Below are positions 1 through 7,142 of a stretch of 9,913 bases of DNA, piece by piece. The position numbers and the translations under genes are program-made. The notes beneath the pieces are model-generated. The model was not told where the DNA came from. It searched no databases and saw nothing but the letters and a program-made list of their open reading frames with translations. Source of the stretch: JBJXGF01 sp046153015. GTDB taxonomy: Bacteria > Actinomycetota > Acidimicrobiia > Acidimicrobiales > CAIXPF01. Position 1 is the stretch's first letter. Each line of letters starts with the position of its first letter. The DNA is taken from the NCBI GenBank assembly GCA_046153015.1, contig JBJXGF010000296.1:1-9913 (forward strand), read 5' to 3'.

Positions 1-313
1 GCAGCTCGACACCCTCGAACTCGGCGGTGATGTGTGCCAACTGGGACGCGTACGTCGCCCAGGTCCGCTGGCGCAGGCCCCGCTGCGCCAATCAGCGCGC
101 CGCGTAGGCGCCGAACCGCTCTCGCCCGAGCGCCGGATCGACGTGCGTGCCCTTGCCGATCTCGGTCTCCATCCGGGCCAACCACGCCCGCGCCTCGGCT
201 TTCGTCGCGACGGTCACTTCGGCCGCGACCGGCCGCCCGAGGTGCCAGTAGCGCGCCTGGTGGCGCCCGCTTGGCAGCGTGCGGATGGTGCCGAAGGGTC
301 GGCTCCGTGCCAA
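1..313 (-). pseudogene. Tyrosine integrase, N-terminal part, broken by in-frame TGA and cut by window edge
   Basis: The first 73 codons give a typical N-terminal arm-binding region of an actinobacterial phage or ICE tyrosine recombinase. It shows GTIRTLPSGRHQARYW, then a TKAEARAWLARMETEIGKG helix and a VDPALGRERFGAYAAR segment. In the family the next residue is usually Trp, but here the codon is TGA (plus 92-94, complement). Reading on in the same frame gives LAQRGLRQRTWATYASQLAHI and on to the edge, which is the expected core-binding SAM-like domain. A single TGG to TGA change therefore explains the break. The start is a TTG at 313, preceded by AGGGGG with a 6-nt gap; an in-frame TAG at 350-352 excludes a much longer protein. 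The catalytic domain lies outside the window. The gene reads away from the adjacent tRNA-Gly, as is usual for an element inserted there. A sequencing error, or a shorter product starting beyond the stop, cannot be excluded. Confidence 0.8.
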
Positions 314-354
314 TTCGTGCCCCCTGATGCCGGATGTTCTAGGCGCCCTCTACG

Positions 355-382
355 CACGTAGCCCGGCCGCTCGTCTTGTCAA
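355..382 (-). promoter_or_regulatory. Candidate integrase promoter
   Basis: On the minus strand a perfect TTGACA (382-377) is followed after 16 bp by TACGTG (360-355), a weak -10. Transcription would start near 348, some 35 nt before the integrase TTG codon. An inverted repeat CTACG-N2-CGTAG (350-361) covers the -10 and could be a repressor site. The remaining DNA between the integrase start and the tRNA (314-420) shows no convincing gene. Confidence 0.4.
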
Positions 383-420
383 ACTCGACGATATAGCCTT
401 TGACCAGGAGGTTTATTGGG

Positions 421-491
421 AGCGGGTGACGAGAATCGAACTCGCGTTCTCAGCTTGGGAAGCTGATGTTCTGCCTCTGAACTACACCCGC
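421..491 (-). tRNA. tRNA-Gly, anticodon CCC
   Basis: The complement folds as a full cloverleaf. The acceptor stem is GCGGGTG paired with CACCCGC, with discriminator T. The D arm is GTTC/GAAC. The anticodon stem TCAGC/GCTGA closes the loop TTCCCAA, giving anticodon CCC, which reads GGG codons. The variable loop is GAAC and the T arm is GCGAG-TTCGATT-CTCGT. The 3' CCA is not encoded (CCC follows the discriminator), so it must be added by CCA-adding enzyme. An integrase gene begins 107 bp beyond the 3' end, so the 3' half of this tRNA is the likely attachment site of an integrative element. dcd starts 61 bp away on the other strand. Confidence 0.95.
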
Positions 492-503
492 GGGACCGGG
501 CTC

Positions 504-532
504 AGCCTACCTGCCGGCGCCGAGCCGATCCA
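504..532 (-). promoter_or_regulatory. Candidate tRNA-Gly promoter
   Basis: TAGGCT (509-504, minus strand) fits the actinobacterial TANNNT -10 form and lies 12 bp before the tRNA 5' end. A poor -35 (TGGATC, 532-527) stands 17 bp upstream. The support is the position and the -10 only. Confidence 0.3.
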
Positions 533-552
533 GGGAAAGCTACGGTGGCCCG

Positions 553-1122
553 ATGGTCCTCTCCGACGGCACGCTGCGCCGCTTCATCGCCGAGGGCAGG
601 CTCGGGCTCGCGCCGTTCGACCCCGACCTCGTGCAGCCGGGCAGCGTCGACGTCCGCCTCGACCGGCGGTTCCGGGTGTTCCGCAACAGCCACACCGCGG
701 TGTGCATCGACCCCTACGACCTGGCCGACGACCTCACCGAGCAGGTGACGGTGGCCGAGGGGGAGGCGTTCATCCTCCATCCCGGCGAGTTCGCCCTCGG
801 CTCCACGCTCGAGGTGGTCCGGCTCCCGGCCGATGTGGTGGCCCGCGTCGAGGGCAAGTCGAGCCTGGGCCGGCTGGGCATCCTCATCCACGCGTCGGCG
901 GGCTGGCTCGACGCCGGCTTCGAGGGGGCGGTCACCCTCGAGCTGTCGAACGTGTCGCCGCTGCCGGTCAAGCTGTGGCCGGGCATGCGCATCGGCCAGT
1001 TCTCGTTCATGCTGCTCGACCGCCCGGCCGAACGCCCCTACGGGCACCCGACGTTGGGCAGCAAGTACCAGCATCAGGAGGGCCCGGTCGAGAGCCACTA
1101 CCGGCCCGACGCCGCCCGCTGA
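553..1122 (+). CDS. dcd: dCTP deaminase, probably bifunctional (dUMP-forming)
   Basis: This cytosolic enzyme of pyrimidine nucleotide metabolism deaminates dCTP on the way to dUMP for thymidylate synthesis. The 189-residue protein matches the M. tuberculosis Dcd pattern throughout: MVLSDGTLRR at the start, FDPDLVQPGSVDVRLD (22-37), HPGEFALGSTLE (76-87), GKSSLGRLG (101-109), HASAGWLDAGF (113-123), the segment TLELSN with the probable catalytic Glu130, LWPGMRIGQ (141-149) and GSKYQHQEGP (169-178). HASAGW in place of the enterobacterial HVTAHR points to the DCD-DUT subtype, which also hydrolyses the triphosphate and needs no separate dUTPase; that is a family inference. The ATG at 553 is chosen because the N-terminus aligns exactly with the family. 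The ribosome site is weak (GGTGG close upstream, AGGG further away). It is convergent with the next gene, 15 bp apart. Confidence 0.96.
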   Translation: MVLSDGTLRRFIAEGRLGLAPFDPDLVQPGSVDVRLDRRFRVFRNSHTAVCIDPYDLADDLTEQVTVAEGEAFILHPGEFALGSTLEVVRLPADVVARVEGKSSLGRLGILIHASAGWLDAGFEGAVTLELSNVSPLPVKLWPGMRIGQFSFMLLDRPAERPYGHPTLGSKYQHQEGPVESHYRPDAAR

Positions 1123-1137
1123 CGCCAGACGCTCAGC

Positions 1138-3402
1138 TCAGACGGGCTGGTCAGGCCCCGCCAGCGCCCGGGCCTCGGCGGCTCGGGCCTGGGCGATGAA
1201 CGCGGGGGCGCCTTCGTAGCGGGCCTCGCTCGCCTCGATGGCCTCGAGCAGGTGCATCGAGATGTCGGCCACCCGCACGGAGTCCTCCTCGACGCCCATG
1301 GCCGGCCCGACGCCCTTCACCCCGTCGTCCATCATGATGTAGCAGAACGGGCAGGCGGTGGCGATGCGGGTGGCGCCGGTGGAGAGCAGCTCCTGGGCCC
1401 GCTCGTCGTTCACCTTCTTGCCGACCGTCTCCTCCATCCACATGCGGGCCCCGCCGGCGCCGCAGCACATGCCCTTCACGCCGGCCCGCCCCGCCTCCAC
1501 GATCTCGATGCCCTTCAGCGCGCCGATGACCTTACGGGGCGAGGCGTACACGTCGTTGTGGCGGCCCAGGTAGCACGAATCGTGGTACACCACCCGCTCG
1601 TCGAGGCGGGCGTCGGCCAGGTCGAGGCGGCCGTCGGCGATCAGCGACTCGAGCAGCTGGCTGTGGTGGATCACCTCGTAGCGCCCGCCGAGCTGGGGAT
1701 ACTCGTTCAGCATCGTGTTGAAGCAGTGCGGGCACTGGGTGACGATCTTCTTCACGCCCATCTCGTTCAGGGCGGCGACGTTCTGCTTGGCCAGCATCTG
1801 GAACAGGTACTCGTTGCCCGAGCGGCGGGCCGGGTCGCCGGTGCAGAGCTCGGAGGGCCCGAGGATGGCGAAGTCCAGCCCGGCCCGCTGCATCAGCTTG
1901 GCCATGGCTTCGGACACCCGGCGGTTCTTGTCGTCGAACGAGCCGGCGCAGCCCACCCAGTAGAGGTACTCGTGGGTGAACGGCTCCCCGGGGTCGACCA
2001 CCTCCACGCCGGGGGCCCGCCGCGTCCAGTCCGCCCGCTCCGACTGGCTCATCGCCCACGGGTTTCCGGAGTTCTCCATCGAGCGGAACGCGTTGCCGAG
2101 CTCGGTCGGGAAGTTGGACTCCATGAGCGACAGGTAGCGCCGCATGTCGAGGATCTTGTCGAGGATCTCGATGCCGACCGGGCAGTTCTCGTCGCACGCC
2201 TTGCACGAGGTGCAGGCCCACAGCTCCTCGGGCGTGATCCGCTCGAACATCCAGTTGGCGGGCACGGTGATGTCCCGGTCCACCCCGATCGGGGGCGACA
2301 CCGGCGGCGTACCGGTGCGGGCCATGACCTCGCCGGTCTTCAGCACGATCTCCCGCGGGTCGAGCGGCTTGCCGGTGGCGTGCGCCGGGCAGACGGCGGT
2401 GCAGCGGCCGCACATCGTGCAGGCGTCGGTGTCGAGCAGCTGCTTCCAGGTGAAGTCCTCGACGGTGGCGGCGCCGAAGCTCTCGAGCTCGGTCGTCTCC
2501 ATGTCGGGCAGGGGCTTCATGGCGCCCTTCGGCCGGTCCCGGTCCCGCAGGTAGAGGTTGAGCGGCGAGGTGAACATGTGCCGCAGCATCGTGGTCGGCA
2601 GGATCACGAGGAAGGCCACGAAGCTGGCCACGTGGGCCAGCCACATGGCCTGATGCCAGCCGTGCACGCCGTCGGCCCCGTCGACCAGCGCCGAGAGCCC
2701 GTAGCCCACGAACGCCCAGCGCTCGAACTCGGGCCGGCCGTCGATGGCGATGCGGAACATCTCGGCGAGAAAGCCGGTGACGGCCATGGTGAGGAACACG
2801 CCGAGGATCACCGCGTGCTCCGGACGGCTCTTGATGCGGATCCGGTAGGGACGCTGCACGTAGCGGCGCAGGATCGCCCACACCACCCCGGCCAGGAGCC
2901 CGAGGCCGGCGACGTCGCCGATGAGCGCGTAGGCGCGATACACGTCGCCATGGAGGAACTTCGCGGACTCGGGGAGCTGGTGGTTGACCTCGAGCACGGT
3001 GGTGACGGCGAGCAGGATCAGGAAGCTGAAATAGATCAGCGAATGCATGATCCCGGCCTGCGGATCGCGCAGCAGCGTCTGCATGTACACGCCGGTCCGG
3101 AAGTCCTTCAACCGGCGGGGGAGGTTGTCGAAGGTGGTCTCCCGGCGGTCGGGCCGGCCCCGCTCCCAGTTGCGCACCCGTTGCGAGAACAGCACGGCCC
3201 CGTAGACCACGAGGACCGGGATCACCGTGTAGAACGCCAGCTTGAACGCGCCCGGGATGTTGTGGAACACCTCCCGCGTGACCGGCGAGTCGTCGTGCTG
3301 CTGGAACACGGTGGCCGCCACGCCGGAGAGCGCGGTGACGGCCGCGAAGGCCACACCCAGCCCGATGACCAGGTGATGCGGCCGGATGCGGAAGCGGTTC
3401 AT
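1138..3402 (-). CDS. Membrane (Fe-S) heterodisulfide-reductase-like oxidoreductase, EtfD/FadF type
   Basis: The 754-residue protein has an N-terminal NarI-like membrane part with about six hydrophobic segments (roughly 11-33, 53-73, 119-137, 156-178, 196-216, 252-272). Next come two [4Fe-4S] motifs, CTMCGRCTAVCP (Cys328, 331, 334, 338) and CTSCKACDENCP (Cys397, 400, 403, 407). Then follow two CCG domains: GC485, LC520 and QCPHC (557/560), then SC610, MCCGAGG (646/647) and ACPFC (684/687). This is the layout of M. tuberculosis EtfD (Rv0338c) and B. subtilis FadF, which pass electrons from the fatty-acid-oxidation flavoprotein ETF to menaquinone. That role is inferred from architecture; no etfAB or acyl-CoA dehydrogenase gene is in the window. 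An in-frame TAG six codons upstream makes ATG 3402 the first possible ATG. There is no Shine-Dalgarno, but TAGCTT lies 9 bp before the ATG, so a leaderless mRNA is likely. All metal-ligand motifs are intact. Confidence 0.88.
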   Translation of the reverse strand: MNRFRIRPHHLVIGLGVAFAAVTALSGVAATVFQQHDDSPVTREVFHNIPGAFKLAFYTVIPVLVVYGAVLFSQRVRNWERGRPDRRETTFDNLPRRLKDFRTGVYMQTLLRDPQAGIMHSLIYFSFLILLAVTTVLEVNHQLPESAKFLHGDVYRAYALIGDVAGLGLLAGVVWAILRRYVQRPYRIRIKSRPEHAVILGVFLTMAVTGFLAEMFRIAIDGRPEFERWAFVGYGLSALVDGADGVHGWHQAMWLAHVASFVAFLVILPTTMLRHMFTSPLNLYLRDRDRPKGAMKPLPDMETTELESFGAATVEDFTWKQLLDTDACTMCGRCTAVCPAHATGKPLDPREIVLKTGEVMARTGTPPVSPPIGVDRDITVPANWMFERITPEELWACTSCKACDENCPVGIEILDKILDMRRYLSLMESNFPTELGNAFRSMENSGNPWAMSQSERADWTRRAPGVEVVDPGEPFTHEYLYWVGCAGSFDDKNRRVSEAMAKLMQRAGLDFAILGPSELCTGDPARRSGNEYLFQMLAKQNVAALNEMGVKKIVTQCPHCFNTMLNEYPQLGGRYEVIHHSQLLESLIADGRLDLADARLDERVVYHDSCYLGRHNDVYASPRKVIGALKGIEIVEAGRAGVKGMCCGAGGARMWMEETVGKKVNDERAQELLSTGATRIATACPFCYIMMDDGVKGVGPAMGVEEDSVRVADISMHLLEAIEASEARYEGAPAFIAQARAAEARALAGPDQPV

Positions 3403-3411
3403 CGAGGCGAG

Positions 3412-3417
3412 AAGCTA
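3412..3417 (-). promoter_or_regulatory. Candidate -10 box of the Fe-S oxidoreductase (leaderless)
   Basis: TAGCTT (TANNNT form) stands exactly 9 bp before the ATG at 3402. No Shine-Dalgarno lies between them, so transcription probably starts at or next to the start codon. No recognisable -35 is seen. Confidence 0.4.
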
Positions 3418-3423
3418 GTCCCC

Positions 3424-3470
3424 GTTTCGCTGGCGAAGCGGAGTTCACCACCAAGAAACAGCGGGGAAAC
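3424..3470. promoter_or_regulatory. Candidate operator: 5-bp repeats at 11-bp spacing, GlnR-box-like
   Basis: Three similar pentamers begin exactly 11 bp apart: TTCAC (3444), GAAAC (3455) and GAAAC (3466). An inverted copy GTTTC sits at 3424-3428, and TTCGC-N2-GCGAA at 3426-3437. The known actinobacterial GlnR box is GTNAC-n6-GAAAC repeated with the same 6-bp gaps, and OmpR-type winged-helix proteins bind such direct repeats. The repeats span the -35 position of the regulator gene's candidate promoter, so either activation or autorepression is possible. Binding by the adjacent regulator is inference. Confidence 0.4.
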
Positions 3471-3480
3471 ACCGGGCGCC

Positions 3481-3486
3481 TAGCGT
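3481..3486 (+). promoter_or_regulatory. Candidate -10 box of the winged-helix regulator (leaderless)
   Basis: TAGCGT (TANNNT form) ends 9 bp before the ATG at 3496, with no Shine-Dalgarno in the gap. The same geometry occurs at the divergent gene. The -35 position (about 3458-3463) falls within the GAAAC repeats. Confidence 0.4.
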
Positions 3487-3495
3487 GCGCCGGCA

Positions 3496-4044
3496 ATGGA
3501 TGTCGTGCTCGTGCGTTGGCCGACGGATGCGGCCCGGCGGGAGAGCCTGCAGCGGGAGCGCCGGGCCCGGCTGCTGCTGGTGGAGTCCGGTTGCGCCGCG
3601 CCGCTCTGCACCGATGCGCTCGAGGACTGGATACGCGTTCCCGCCGACGAGGCCGACCTGCGCGCCCGGATCGACGGGCTGCGGCTGCGCGCCGGCTCGG
3701 CAGCTGCCGCCCGGCCGGCGCTCGACGGCGACGGGCTCCTGCGCACGCCGGCCGGAGGCCGGGTCGCGCTGCCGCCGGTGGAGGCGCGCATCGCCGGCGC
3801 CTTGCTCGAGCGCTTCGGGGCGGTGGTCAGCCGCGACCGCCTCGCCGTGGCCGGCTGGGGTGAGGCGAACCCGGGCCGCAACGCGCTCGACGTGCACGTG
3901 CTGCGGCTGCGCCGCCGGCTGGCGCCGATCGGCCTCGTGATCCGCACCGTGCGGTCACGCGGCTACCTCATGGATTGCGTCGAGGGCGCCGCCGTCGGCC
4001 CCGCCCCTAACGAAGGAAAGGCATCCGCATGGTCCACCTCGTAA
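3496..4044 (+). CDS. Winged-helix (OmpR/GlnR-type) regulator with degenerate N-terminal domain
   Basis: The C-terminal part (about 78-160) of this 182-residue protein is a Trans_reg_C winged helix. It has VEARIAGALLERFGAVVSRDRL, a recognition helix near RNALDVHVLRLRRRL (128-142), and the wing IRTVRSRGYLM (149-159). The first ~65 residues have receiver-like alternation (VVLVRW, ARLLLVES, DWIRVPADEADLRARIDGL). They are about half a normal receiver domain and show no acidic pocket or phosphoacceptor Asp in context, so control by phosphorylation is unlikely. Its last 16 nt overlap glnB, which suggests translational coupling and a role in nitrogen control like the orphan regulator GlnR; that function is inferred from context. 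The ATG at 3496 has no Shine-Dalgarno and a TAGCGT box just upstream, so leaderless translation is likely. A different target, for example the divergent iron-sulfur reductase, is possible. Confidence 0.8.
   Translation: MDVVLVRWPTDAARRESLQRERRARLLLVESGCAAPLCTDALEDWIRVPADEADLRARIDGLRLRAGSAAAARPALDGDGLLRTPAGGRVALPPVEARIAGALLERFGAVVSRDRLAVAGWGEANPGRNALDVHVLRLRRRLAPIGLVIRTVRSRGYLMDCVEGAAVGPAPNEGKASAWSTS
4013..4020 (+). promoter_or_regulatory. Ribosome binding site of glnB
   Basis: AAGGAAAG ends 8 nt before the glnB ATG and lies inside the last codons of the regulator gene. It is a clear Shine-Dalgarno where the regulator gene itself has none, and it supports ATG 4029 as the start. Confidence 0.75.
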
Positions 4045-4370
4045 CCGCCATCATCAAGCCCCACATGCTCGAGGGGGTGAAGGATGCGTTGCGCGATGCC
4101 GGGGTGGCCGGCATGACCGTGAGCGAGGTGCGTGGCTTCGGCCGCCAGGGCGGCCACACCGAGACCTATCGCGGCGCCGAGTACACGGTCGACTTCCTGC
4201 CCAAGATCAAGGTCGAGGTGCTGACCGGCTCGAGCGACGCGGAGAAGGTCGCCGAGACGATCCGCCTGGCCGCCCGCACCGGCAAGATCGGCGACGGGAA
4301 GATCTGGATCACCCCGGTCGATCGCGCCATGCGGATCCGCACCGGCGAGCTCGGCAGCGACGCCGTGTAG
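4029..4370 (+). CDS. glnB: Nitrogen regulatory protein P-II
   Basis: P-II is a small cytosolic trimer that senses 2-oxoglutarate, ATP and ADP and signals nitrogen status to targets such as AmtB. The 113 residues match the family length (about 112). The protein shows LVTAIIKPHMLEGVKDAL at the N-terminus, the T-loop GFGRQGGHTETYRGAEYTVDFLPK (36-59) and the B-loop TGKIGDGKIWI (84-94). RIRTGE (102-107) comes near the end. Tyr52 in RGAEY is the residue modified in other bacteria (Tyr51), by adenylylation in actinobacteria. No amtB or glnD adjoins it, which differs from the common amtB-glnK-glnD operon. It is instead preceded by a winged-helix regulator whose gene it overlaps by 16 nt. The name glnK would be equally valid. 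Confidence 0.95.
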   Translation: MVHLVTAIIKPHMLEGVKDALRDAGVAGMTVSEVRGFGRQGGHTETYRGAEYTVDFLPKIKVEVLTGSSDAEKVAETIRLAARTGKIGDGKIWITPVDRAMRIRTGELGSDAV

Positions 4371-4395
4371 TCGAACTGTGTAGGCGGGCTCGGGC

Positions 4396-5151
4396 TCAGC
4401 CTGCCTGGCGGGCCACGGCCGCGGCGGCGGCCTTGGCCGCCTCCACGTCGCCCACGAAGCGGGCCTCGATCGCCAGCTCCTTCGCGGGAGCGAGATCGGC
4501 GCCGAGCTCGTACACGATCGGCGCCCCGGTCGGCAGGTTCAGCTCGGCGATCTCGTCGTCGCCGATCCGGTCGAGGTGCTTCACCAAGGCCCGCAGGCTG
4601 TTGCCGTGGGCCGCCACGAGCACGCAGCGCCCGGCCCGCAGGTCGGGCACGATCGAGTCGTGCCAGTAGGGCAGCATGCGCGCCACCACGTCCTTCAGGC
4701 ACTCGGTGCGCGGGATCACGTCGGGCGCCAGCCACGCGTAGCGCGGGTCGCCGGCGGCGTCGAACTCGCTGCCCGGCTCGAGCGGCGGCGGGGGTGTGTC
4801 GTACGAGCGCCGCCACACGAACACCTGCTCGGCCCCGTAGCGCTCGGTGGTGGCCTTCTTGTCGAGCCCGGTGAGGCCGCCGTAGTGCCACTCGTTCAGC
4901 CGCCAGGAGCGCCGCACCTCCACCCAGGGCCGGCTCATCTCCTCGAGGGCGAGCTGTGCTGTGCGGATGGCCCGGATCAGCAGCGAGGTGTGCAGCACGT
5001 CCGGCGCCAGGCCCGCTTCGGCCATGGCTCGCCCTCCGGCTCGCGCCTCGTCGCGCCCCTTCTCGGACAGGTCGGCGTCGTGCCACCCGGTGAACAGGTT
5101 GCGGGCGTTCCACTCGCTCTCCCCGTGGCGGAGCAGGATCAGCGTGCTCAT
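4396..5151 (-). CDS. gpmA: 2,3-bisphosphoglycerate-dependent phosphoglycerate mutase
   Basis: This glycolytic enzyme interconverts 3- and 2-phosphoglycerate through a phosphohistidine. The 251-residue protein has the histidine-phosphatase signature LILLRHGESEWN with His9 (phosphate acceptor) and Arg8, then FTGWHDADLSEKG (20-32). It also has Arg60 in IRAIRTA, LNEWHYGGLTGLDK (85-98) with Glu87, and AHGNSLRALVKHL (181-193) with His182. These are the expected catalytic residues, and the length is normal. The start is ATG 5151 because MSTLILLRHG matches the family; a 17-codon extension to 5202 would run through the HspR-like operator and has no homology character. No Shine-Dalgarno is visible, but TACCCT (5164-5159) lies 7 bp before the ATG, so the mRNA may be leaderless. 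It is convergent with glnB over a 25-bp gap that holds no convincing terminator. Confidence 0.94.
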   Translation of the reverse strand: MSTLILLRHGESEWNARNLFTGWHDADLSEKGRDEARAGGRAMAEAGLAPDVLHTSLLIRAIRTAQLALEEMSRPWVEVRRSWRLNEWHYGGLTGLDKKATTERYGAEQVFVWRRSYDTPPPPLEPGSEFDAAGDPRYAWLAPDVIPRTECLKDVVARMLPYWHDSIVPDLRAGRCVLVAAHGNSLRALVKHLDRIGDDEIAELNLPTGAPIVYELGADLAPAKELAIEARFVGDVEAAKAAAAAVARQAG

Positions 5152-5158
5152 CCGGCAC

Positions 5159-5164
5159 AGGGTA
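5159..5164 (-). promoter_or_regulatory. Candidate -10 box of gpmA
   Basis: TACCCT on the minus strand (TANNNT form) ends 7 bp before the gpmA ATG. The corresponding -35 position (about 5182-5187) touches the edge of the HAIR-like repeat, so HspR binding could also affect gpmA. Confidence 0.35.
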
Positions 5165-5186
5165 GAGGGGCGCCCACCGGGCAGAG

Positions 5187-5207
5187 GTTGAGCGGTATGC
5201 ACTCAGG
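5187..5207. promoter_or_regulatory. HAIR-like operator (HspR binding site)
   Basis: GTTGAGC-N7-ACTCAGG matches the HAIR consensus CTTGAGT-N7-ACTCAAG, with the exact 7-bp spacer and 11 of 14 half-site positions. The core TTGAG...ACTCA is complete. It lies 109 bp before the dnaK ATG in the gpmA/dnaK spacer, and the operon encodes HspR, the protein that binds this element. No CIRCE element (HrcA site) is seen. Confidence 0.75.
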
Positions 5208-5245
5208 ATTTCGCGCTCGCTGACAGTAAGAGATGTTGTCGGAGC

Positions 5246-5272
5246 GGAATAGCGGCGGGCTACCATGGGGTT
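5246..5272 (+). promoter_or_regulatory. Candidate dnaK promoter region
   Basis: Two overlapping possibilities exist. GGAATA (5246-5251), 18 bp, then GTT (5270-5272) resembles the SigH/SigR stress-sigma promoter form. Alternatively TACCAT (5261-5266) is a TANNNT -10 with TTGTCG (5236-5241) at a long 19-bp spacing. Either would give a 5' leader of roughly 35-45 nt. Neither is strong. Confidence 0.3.
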
Positions 5273-5301
5273 CGCTACTGCGTAACCGCAATCTTCTCGT
5301 C

Positions 5302-5308
5302 AAGGGAG
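5302..5308 (+). promoter_or_regulatory. Ribosome binding site of dnaK
   Basis: AAGGGAG stands 7 nt before the dnaK ATG and fixes the start. Confidence 0.75.
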
Positions 5309-5315
5309 CACGCTC

Positions 5316-7141
<1,826 letters not shown>

Positions 7142-7142
<1 letters not shown>

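Noticed and set aside
350..417. Minus-strand frame reading LLVKGYIVEFDKTSGRATCVEGA then stop, between the tRNA and integrase
   Set aside because: It looks protein-like, but it has no usable start codon and continues upstream into the tRNA. It contains the candidate integrase promoter and may be a remnant at most.
1118..1137. GCTGA...TCAGC inverted repeat between the convergent dcd and reductase stops
   Set aside because: Only 5 bp with a 10-nt loop and no T run; too weak to call a terminator.
279..1199. 306-codon plus-strand frame crossing the tRNA and dcd
   Set aside because: It runs through a tRNA and the integrase start region and gives Arg/Pro-rich nonsense in the dcd region.
1252..3483. 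743-codon plus-strand frame, and a 654-codon minus-strand frame (1532-3496), over the Fe-S reductase gene
   Set aside because: Both are low-complexity Arg/Gly/His/Ala-rich shadows created by high GC. The reductase frame carries all recognisable motifs.
4371..4395. Terminator between convergent glnB and gpmA
   Set aside because: Only a 4-bp GGCT/AGCC pairing is seen in and around the gap; no support.
5152..5202. 17-codon N-terminal extension of gpmA
   Set aside because: It reads through the HAIR-like operator and lacks family similarity; MSTLILLRHG is the normal start.
5152..5315. CIRCE element (HrcA site) before dnaK
   Set aside because: GCACTC occurs once, but the partner half-site at the right spacing is missing; the same bases form the HAIR-like repeat.
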